Source: UMGS1279 sp045540715 (GTDB lineage: Bacteria > Bacillota > Clostridia > Oscillospirales > Acutalibacteraceae). Taken from it: DNA of 64,000 nt. Under the pieces are notes generated by a model. The model was not told the DNA's origin. It saw nothing but the letters and a program-made list of their open reading frames with translations, and made no database searches. A program made the position numbers and the translations under genes. The stretch is from assembly GCA_045540715.1 (NCBI GenBank), contig JAZQHT010000004.1:1-64000 (forward strand), written 5' to 3'. Positions 59,301 through 64,000 of this stretch are shown piece by piece (the first letter of the stretch is position 1; each line of letters starts with the position of its first letter).

Positions 59301-60137
59301 TTAACTTCCTCTCAAAATTGTTTTTATATAGCCAATATAATCTGCAACCGCGCCATCTTTAACGCTGCAAGTTATATGTTTAGCCAGTTTTTTTATTTCT
59401 TCTGGAGCTTCTAACGTTGCAGCTCCATATTCTGACGCAGAAATTAAATCAACGTCATTTAAATAATCGCCAATGGTAAACGGAATTCTATTATATTTTT
59501 CTGCTAAAAACTTAACCCCATTACCTTTGTTTACGCGTGAAGGATAAAACTCAAAAGCTTTTGATATTGTTCCGCTTTTGCAATTGTAGGTCATTGTATG
59601 ATAACAAAAACAATCCTTATAATTTAATTTTTCGTAATAATCTTTAAATTCTAAATATAGTTTTTCATTATCACAGAAAAATACAACTTTATTCCAACTC
59701 GAATTAATAACTTCTTCAACAGATACGATTTTATATTTTAAGCTTTCATAATTAATATGATGCCAAACACCATCGTTTTCGTTAATTACATAAATTAATA
59801 AACCGTTATGTGCTTGAAAACCAATGTCAGGGAATTTTTTAAGCAGATCAACCGCCACCATTTTGTCTTGTATGCTTAAAGTGTCTTGACTTAAAAAATC
59901 TTGTTTTTGGTAATCATAAATAGCACCGCCCTGAAAAACAACAGCAGGAGCGTTACAATTAATTACATCATATACTTCTTGTGCGGCCATTGCACCCCTG
60001 CCGGTTGCAAACGTAAATAAGCCGCCTTCTTTTTTGAAATACTCAATTGCTTCAATATTTTCTTTAGGGACTATGCCATCATATAAAAGTGTTCCATCTA
60101 TATCAGATATTAAGATTGCTTTATCAAAAATACCCAT
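59301..60137 (-). CDS. Cof-type HAD-superfamily phosphatase
   Basis: 278 residues. Motif I ILISDIDGTLLYDG, motif II TFATGRGAMAAQ, and motif IV TIGDYLNDVDLISAS, with a large C2-type cap between. Likely dephosphorylates a small sugar phosphate or flavin; substrate unknown. ATG overlaps the rluD stop by one base. Confidence 0.9.
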   Translation of the reverse strand: MGIFDKAILISDIDGTLLYDGIVPKENIEAIEYFKKEGGLFTFATGRGAMAAQEVYDVINCNAPAVVFQGGAIYDYQKQDFLSQDTLSIQDKMVAVDLLKKFPDIGFQAHNGLLIYVINENDGVWHHINYESLKYKIVSVEEVINSSWNKVVFFCDNEKLYLEFKDYYEKLNYKDCFCYHTMTYNCKSGTISKAFEFYPSRVNKGNGVKFLAEKYNRIPFTIGDYLNDVDLISASEYGAATLEAPEEIKKLAKHITCSVKDGAVADYIGYIKTILRGS

Positions 60138-61048
60138 TATAAATTTTCACACCTTTTCAAAAACTCAGCAAAATATTCAGGTAATGAAGAAGAAAATTCT
60201 AAATATTCATTAGTTACAGGATGAATAAAACCAATTTTCTGTGCATGCAAGCATTGACCGCTTAAGCCAAAGGTTTTTTTATTTGGTGCATAAACTTCGT
60301 CCCCTGCAACAGCATGTCCTATATAAGAACTATGAACTCTTATTTGGTGGGTTCTTCCTGTGTATAATCTAAACCTTACCAAAGCTAAATTTTTAAATTG
60401 TTTTTCTACAATATATTCAGTCTTTGCGTATTTAGAATTTTTATCGGTAACTGCCATTTGCTTTCGTTTAACGGAATGCCGTCCAATTGGTAATTCAATT
60501 GTACCATTAGTTTCTTTAAAAAAGCCATGACAAACAGCAATATATTCTCTAAAAAAAGAATGTTCTTTTATTTGTTCAGCCAAATGATTATGAGCATTAT
60601 CATTTTTAGCAACTATCAATAAACCGCTAGTATCTTTATCAATTCTATGCACTATACCAGGTCTTAAAACACCGTTAATGCCCGAAAGATTATCTTTACA
60701 ATGATGCATAAGTGCGTGGCATAACGTTTGTTCATAATGACCAGGAGCAGGATGCACCACCATACCTTTAGGTTTGTTAACAACCAATAAATCGTCGTCT
60801 TCATATATAATATCTAAAGGTACGTCCCAAGGAGTAATTTCAAGCGGAACAGGTTCGGGTATTGAAACTTCTAAAAGATCGCCATATTTTAAGGGCTTAG
60901 ACTTTGATATAGCTTTGCCATTTATCAAAACGTTGCCGTCTTCAATAAGCTTAGCTACTGAAGAACGGCTAACGTTTAAATTAGAAGCAATAAAACTATC
61001 TGCCCTTATTTCTTCATCTTCTAAAAATTTAATTACTTCAGTTTTCAT
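60137..61048 (-). CDS. rluD: RluD-family 23S rRNA pseudouridine synthase
   Basis: 303 residues. N-terminal S4 domain (LNVSRSSVAKLIEDGNVLING) and catalytic domain with the Asp in GIVHRIDKDTSGLLIVAK, plus RLYTGRTHQIRVH. The position after lspA is the conserved Bacillota arrangement (ylyB type). Overlaps lspA by 11 bases. Confidence 0.92.
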   Translation of the reverse strand: MKTEVIKFLEDEEIRADSFIASNLNVSRSSVAKLIEDGNVLINGKAISKSKPLKYGDLLEVSIPEPVPLEITPWDVPLDIIYEDDDLLVVNKPKGMVVHPAPGHYEQTLCHALMHHCKDNLSGINGVLRPGIVHRIDKDTSGLLIVAKNDNAHNHLAEQIKEHSFFREYIAVCHGFFKETNGTIELPIGRHSVKRKQMAVTDKNSKYAKTEYIVEKQFKNLALVRFRLYTGRTHQIRVHSSYIGHAVAGDEVYAPNKKTFGLSGQCLHAQKIGFIHPVTNEYLEFSSSLPEYFAEFLKRCENL

Positions 61049-61586
61049 TTGTTGTATTAATGATTTCTTCTGATTCTTCTGCTATAACCTTATTAATATC
61101 AGATACGGCCTTTTTGGCTTTGAAATCTTTAATTATATCTAAAATAAAGTAAAGAAGTAAAAGTCCAACACCTATACAAACCGATATGTCTGCTATATTA
61201 AATACCGGGAAATCTGGCCAAAAAGAGAAGCGAATAAAGTCAACAACAAAACCATTAGCAATTCTGTCAATTAAATTACCAATGCCACCCGCAAGCACTA
61301 AAACAATGCTAAAAAAGAACATTTTACTATGAAGTCCGTATTTAACAAGTAGCGCAAAACAGATAATCATAACTAAAATTGTTATTGCTATTAAAAGCCA
61401 GGTATAATCCTCCATAAAGCCCCAAGCACCGCCTTGGTTTTGCACATACATAAAATCAATAATTCCTGGTATGCCAACATCTTCGACTGCAAGATGCATT
61501 GGTAAATTTCTTACAACATAATCTTTAGTTATTTGATCGAGCGCTACAATAAATACTGTTAATACAGTTGCAATAGCATAAATCAT
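61038..61586 (-). CDS. lspA: Lipoprotein signal peptidase LspA
   Basis: About 182 residues with four membrane helices and the catalytic Asp regions GGIGNLIDRI and FNIADISVCIG. It cleaves the lipobox of lipoproteins such as PotD and the OppA-like protein here. ATG at 61586 has GGAGAATAG upstream; the frame runs open to 61625 inside ileS and is not used there. A roughly 30-residue basic/acidic C-terminal tail extends past the usual end. Confidence 0.94.
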   Translation of the reverse strand: MIYAIATVLTVFIVALDQITKDYVVRNLPMHLAVEDVGIPGIIDFMYVQNQGGAWGFMEDYTWLLIAITILVMIICFALLVKYGLHSKMFFFSIVLVLAGGIGNLIDRIANGFVVDFIRFSFWPDFPVFNIADISVCIGVGLLLLYFILDIIKDFKAKKAVSDINKVIAEESEEIINTTNEN

Positions 61587-61591
61587 AAAAA

Positions 61592-64000
61592 CTATTCTCC
61601 TATAACTCTTGCGCATCTTTCGCAAATTTCGGGATGTTCAGCGTTTTGACCAACTGTATCGCTATAAGTCCAACAACGAGCACATTTTTTACCTGTTGCG
61701 GCTTTAACTGTAACAAATAAGTCTTCTTCGCCCTTAAATTCGCCCGAATCTCCTTCTAAGATTTCTAAAGAAGATACAATGAAAATATCTTTTAGATTTG
61801 GTACCGATTTTAAGAAATCAAGCATTTCACCATTAGCAGTTAACACTAAGTGAGCATCAAGAGAAGCTCCGATAATCTTTTGATTTCTAGCATTTTCAAG
61901 AGCTTTTTTAACGTCGTCTCTAATTTTGTGAATTTTTTCCCAATATGCAATAAAGTCTGCATCATAGTTGCCTTTAGCTTCAGGCATATCGTTAAATAAT
62001 ACGCTTGTTGTATCGTGATCTTTAGAATGAGGCATAAACTGCCAAATTTCTTCAGATGTAAAGGCTAGAATTGGAGCAACAAGTCTTGTCAAAGTGTCTA
62101 AAACTTTATAAATAACTGTTTGAGCGGCTCTACGAGTTTGGCTATTAGCCTTTTCAACGTAAAGTCTATCTTTAATTACGTCTAAATAGAAGTTAGACAT
62201 ATCAACAACACAGAAATTATGAAGCGCATGATAAACAATATGGTATTCAAACTTATCATAAGCTTCGCGACAAACTTGAACTAAATTATCAAGTCTTGTT
62301 AAAGCGTATTTATCGATATCTGTTAGTTTGTCATATTCAACTGCATCATTATCAGGGTCAAAATCAGGAATACAACCTAAAATAAAACGAGCTGTATTTC
62401 TAATTTTTCTATAAACTTCGCTTAATTGTTTTAAGATATCTTTCGATACGCGAATATCAGCATGATAATCACTAGAAGCAACCCATAAACGTAAGATATC
62501 AGCACCAAATTGATTAACGATATCATCAGGAATAATGGTGTTACCTAAAGATTTAGACATCTTTTTACCTTCACCGTCAACAACCCAACCGTGAGTTACA
62601 ACAGTTTTATAAGGCGCTACACCTTTTGTTGCAACAGAGGTTAAAAGTGAAGATTGGAACCAACCACGATATTGGTCAGCACCTTCTAGGTATAGGTCTG
62701 CAGGTGAAGATAAATTATCACGTTCGTCTAAAACTGCAGCGTGCGAAGAACCTGAGTCGAACCAAACGTCCATAATGTCGGTTTCTTTTTTGAACTCAGT
62801 ACAACCGCACTCGCAAGTAATACCCTCAGGCATTAAATCTTTTTCGTCCCACTCGTACCAAATGTTAGGTCCGTGTTCGCGGAACAAGTTAGCAATATAT
62901 TTAATGGTTTTAGGTGAAATTACTTCCTTACCACAGTCTTTACAATAGAAGATTGGAATTGGTACACCCCAAGTTCTTTGACGAGAAATACACCAGTCAC
63001 TTCTATCTTTAACCATATTTGTGATACGGCCTTCACCCCAACCGGGAATCCACTCTACTGTTTTAATAGCTTCAACAGCTTTATCAGCAAAGTCAGCAAT
63101 AGAACAGAACCATTGTTCAGTAGCTCTAAATAATACCGGTTTTTTGCAACGCCAACAGTGTGGATATTGGTGGCTTAACTTTTTAATAGCAAAAAGATTA
63201 CCATCATCTTCTAATTTTTGAGCTATAGGTTTTCCTGCATCATCAACGTGAAGACCAGCAAACTCGCCTGCTTCTTCGGTTAAATAACCCTTATTATCAA
63301 CAGGCACTACAATTGGTAATTGTTTATAGTTTCTGCAAACCTCAAAGTCTTCTAAACCGTGTCCTGGAGCTGTATGAACACAACCTGTACCACTTTCTAA
63401 AGTAACGTGGTCGCCAACGATAATTAAAGATTCTCTATCTAAGAAAGGATGTTTTGCAGTTGCAAGTTCTAAATCTTTGCCTAAAACTGTACCAACAATT
63501 TCAAACGATTCAACACCGCCTGCTTGCATTGTTGTTTCAACAAGTTCTTCAGCAATAATTAAATATTCGTCATTTACTTTAACAACAGCATAGTTATAAT
63601 TAGGACCTAAACAAATTGCAAGGTTAGCAGGTAAAGTCCAGGTTGTTGTTGTCCAAATAACGAAGAAGGCTTTATTCTTATCAACGCCCAAGTTTGATAA
63701 AATACCTTTATCGTTTAAAACCGGGAACTTAACGTAAATTGAAAAACAAGTATCGTCTGCATATTCAATTTCAGCTTCTGCAAGTGCAGTTTGACATTCA
63801 GGGCACCAATAAACAGGTTTTAAACCTTTATAAATATAACCCTTTTCTGCCATTTCACCAAAAACTTCAATTTGTTTTGCAACGTAATCGTTAGTTAGTG
63901 TTAGATAAGGATGATCCCAATCACCTAAAACGCCTAAACGTTCAAATTGTTTGCGTTGGTCATCTGCAAAACCAATTGCAAATTCACGACAAATTTTTCT
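61592..64000 (-). CDS. ileS: Isoleucyl-tRNA synthetase, 5' end missing
   Basis: The window edge cuts the gene; 802 C-terminal codons are present and the frame is open through 64000. Visible: part of the editing CP1 domain (HTAPGHGLEDFEVCRN), WCISRQRTWGVPIPIFYC, KMSKS loop GKKMSKSLGNT, anticodon-binding domain, and a C-terminal Cys4 zinc finger (CARCWTYSD ... CERCARV). The HIGH motif lies beyond the edge. The internal ATG at 63853 is not the true start. First known gene of the ileS-lspA-rluD-HAD-transketolase operon. Confidence 0.97.
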   Translation of the reverse strand, partial: RKICREFAIGFADDQRKQFERLGVLGDWDHPYLTLTNDYVAKQIEVFGEMAEKGYIYKGLKPVYWCPECQTALAEAEIEYADDTCFSIYVKFPVLNDKGILSNLGVDKNKAFFVIWTTTTWTLPANLAICLGPNYNYAVVKVNDEYLIIAEELVETTMQAGGVESFEIVGTVLGKDLELATAKHPFLDRESLIIVGDHVTLESGTGCVHTAPGHGLEDFEVCRNYKQLPIVVPVDNKGYLTEEAGEFAGLHVDDAGKPIAQKLEDDGNLFAIKKLSHQYPHCWRCKKPVLFRATEQWFCSIADFADKAVEAIKTVEWIPGWGEGRITNMVKDRSDWCISRQRTWGVPIPIFYCKDCGKEVISPKTIKYIANLFREHGPNIWYEWDEKDLMPEGITCECGCTEFKKETDIMDVWFDSGSSHAAVLDERDNLSSPADLYLEGADQYRGWFQSSLLTSVATKGVAPYKTVVTHGWVVDGEGKKMSKSLGNTIIPDDIVNQFGADILRLWVASSDYHADIRVSKDILKQLSEVYRKIRNTARFILGCIPDFDPDNDAVEYDKLTDIDKYALTRLDNLVQVCREAYDKFEYHIVYHALHNFCVVDMSNFYLDVIKDRLYVEKANSQTRRAAQTVIYKVLDTLTRLVAPILAFTSEEIWQFMPHSKDHDTTSVLFNDMPEAKGNYDADFIAYWEKIHKIRDDVKKALENARNQKIIGASLDAHLVLTANGEMLDFLKSVPNLKDIFIVSSLEILEGDSGEFKGEEDLFVTVKAATGKKCARCWTYSDTVGQNAEHPEICERCARVIGE

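Noticed and set aside
1..64000. Mobile elements, prophage, CRISPR array or defence system
   Set aside because: No transposase, integrase, phage structural gene, direct-repeat/spacer array, restriction or toxin-antitoxin gene could be recognised; gene content is chromosomal and compositionally even.

Overview
This window is a continuous, AT-rich stretch of bacterial chromosome that reads as a spore-forming, low-GC Bacillota, most likely an uncultured or gut-type member of Clostridia. The taxonomic call is an inference. It rests on sporulation genes (spoIVA, a SPOCS/LysM coat-type protein, yunB, a SigH-like sigma factor), Bacillota-type gene orders (ylxM-ffh-rpsP-khpA-rimM-trmD, ruvCAB, ecfA1-ecfA2-ecfT-truA), strong AGGAGG ribosome binding sites, frequent TTG/GTG starts, and many TTGACA-17-TATAAT type promoters. 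No phage, IS element, CRISPR array or rRNA was seen.

Left part (1-14.2 kb): an HlyD-type adaptor and a MacB/FtsX-type permease without an adjacent ATPase, ligA, yunB and a cytidylate-kinase-like protein lie on the minus strand. A plus-strand operon follows: a DeoR-type regulator, a medium-chain dehydrogenase, a complete 2-oxoacid dehydrogenase complex (E2, E3 and a fused E1 alpha-beta) and its own lipoate-protein ligase. It looks like a self-contained catabolic unit for an unidentified hydroxy- or oxo-compound.

Sporulation and sugar block (14.2-23.6 kb, minus strand): spoIVA with its SPOCS/LysM partner. A tightly coupled carbohydrate cassette comes next (GH27 alpha-galactosidase, a 71-residue Cys4 protein, a free-standing carbohydrate-binding-like module, and a clan GH-A hydrolase carrying a paralogue of that module inside its barrel). 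After it is an SGNH esterase/amidohydrolase pair. No signal peptides are visible on these enzymes, so they probably work in the cytoplasm on imported oligosaccharides.

Housekeeping run (23.6-36.4 kb, minus strand): two tRNAs (Gly-TCC, Arg-TCT) with their own promoter and terminator. Thirteen closely packed genes read ruvC-ruvA-ruvB-glmM-methyltransferase-ecfA1-ecfA2-ecfT-truA-DUF5711-cvpA-pgsA-clpE-like.

Polyamine and stress block (36.4-47 kb): a strong promoter and a roughly 165-nt highly structured leader precede potABCD. In this leader the potA Shine-Dalgarno lies in the closing stem and a competing hairpin is available; it is the best candidate here for an undescribed regulatory RNA. A response regulator/histidine kinase/HtrA operon resembling CssRS-HtrA, a zinc-ribbon protein, a degenerate tRNA-like element, a sigma factor and a phosphosugar mutase follow.

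Right part (47-64 kb): a nitroreductase/SDR pair; a GH2 beta-mannosidase-like gene divergent from an AraC regulator across a 15-bp inverted repeat; tRNA-Pro(TGG); an HPr-like protein whose catalytic His is replaced by Arg; the ylxM-to-trmD operon; an orphan oligopeptide-binding lipoprotein; and an ileS-lspA-rluD-HAD-split transketolase operon, with ileS cut by the window edge.
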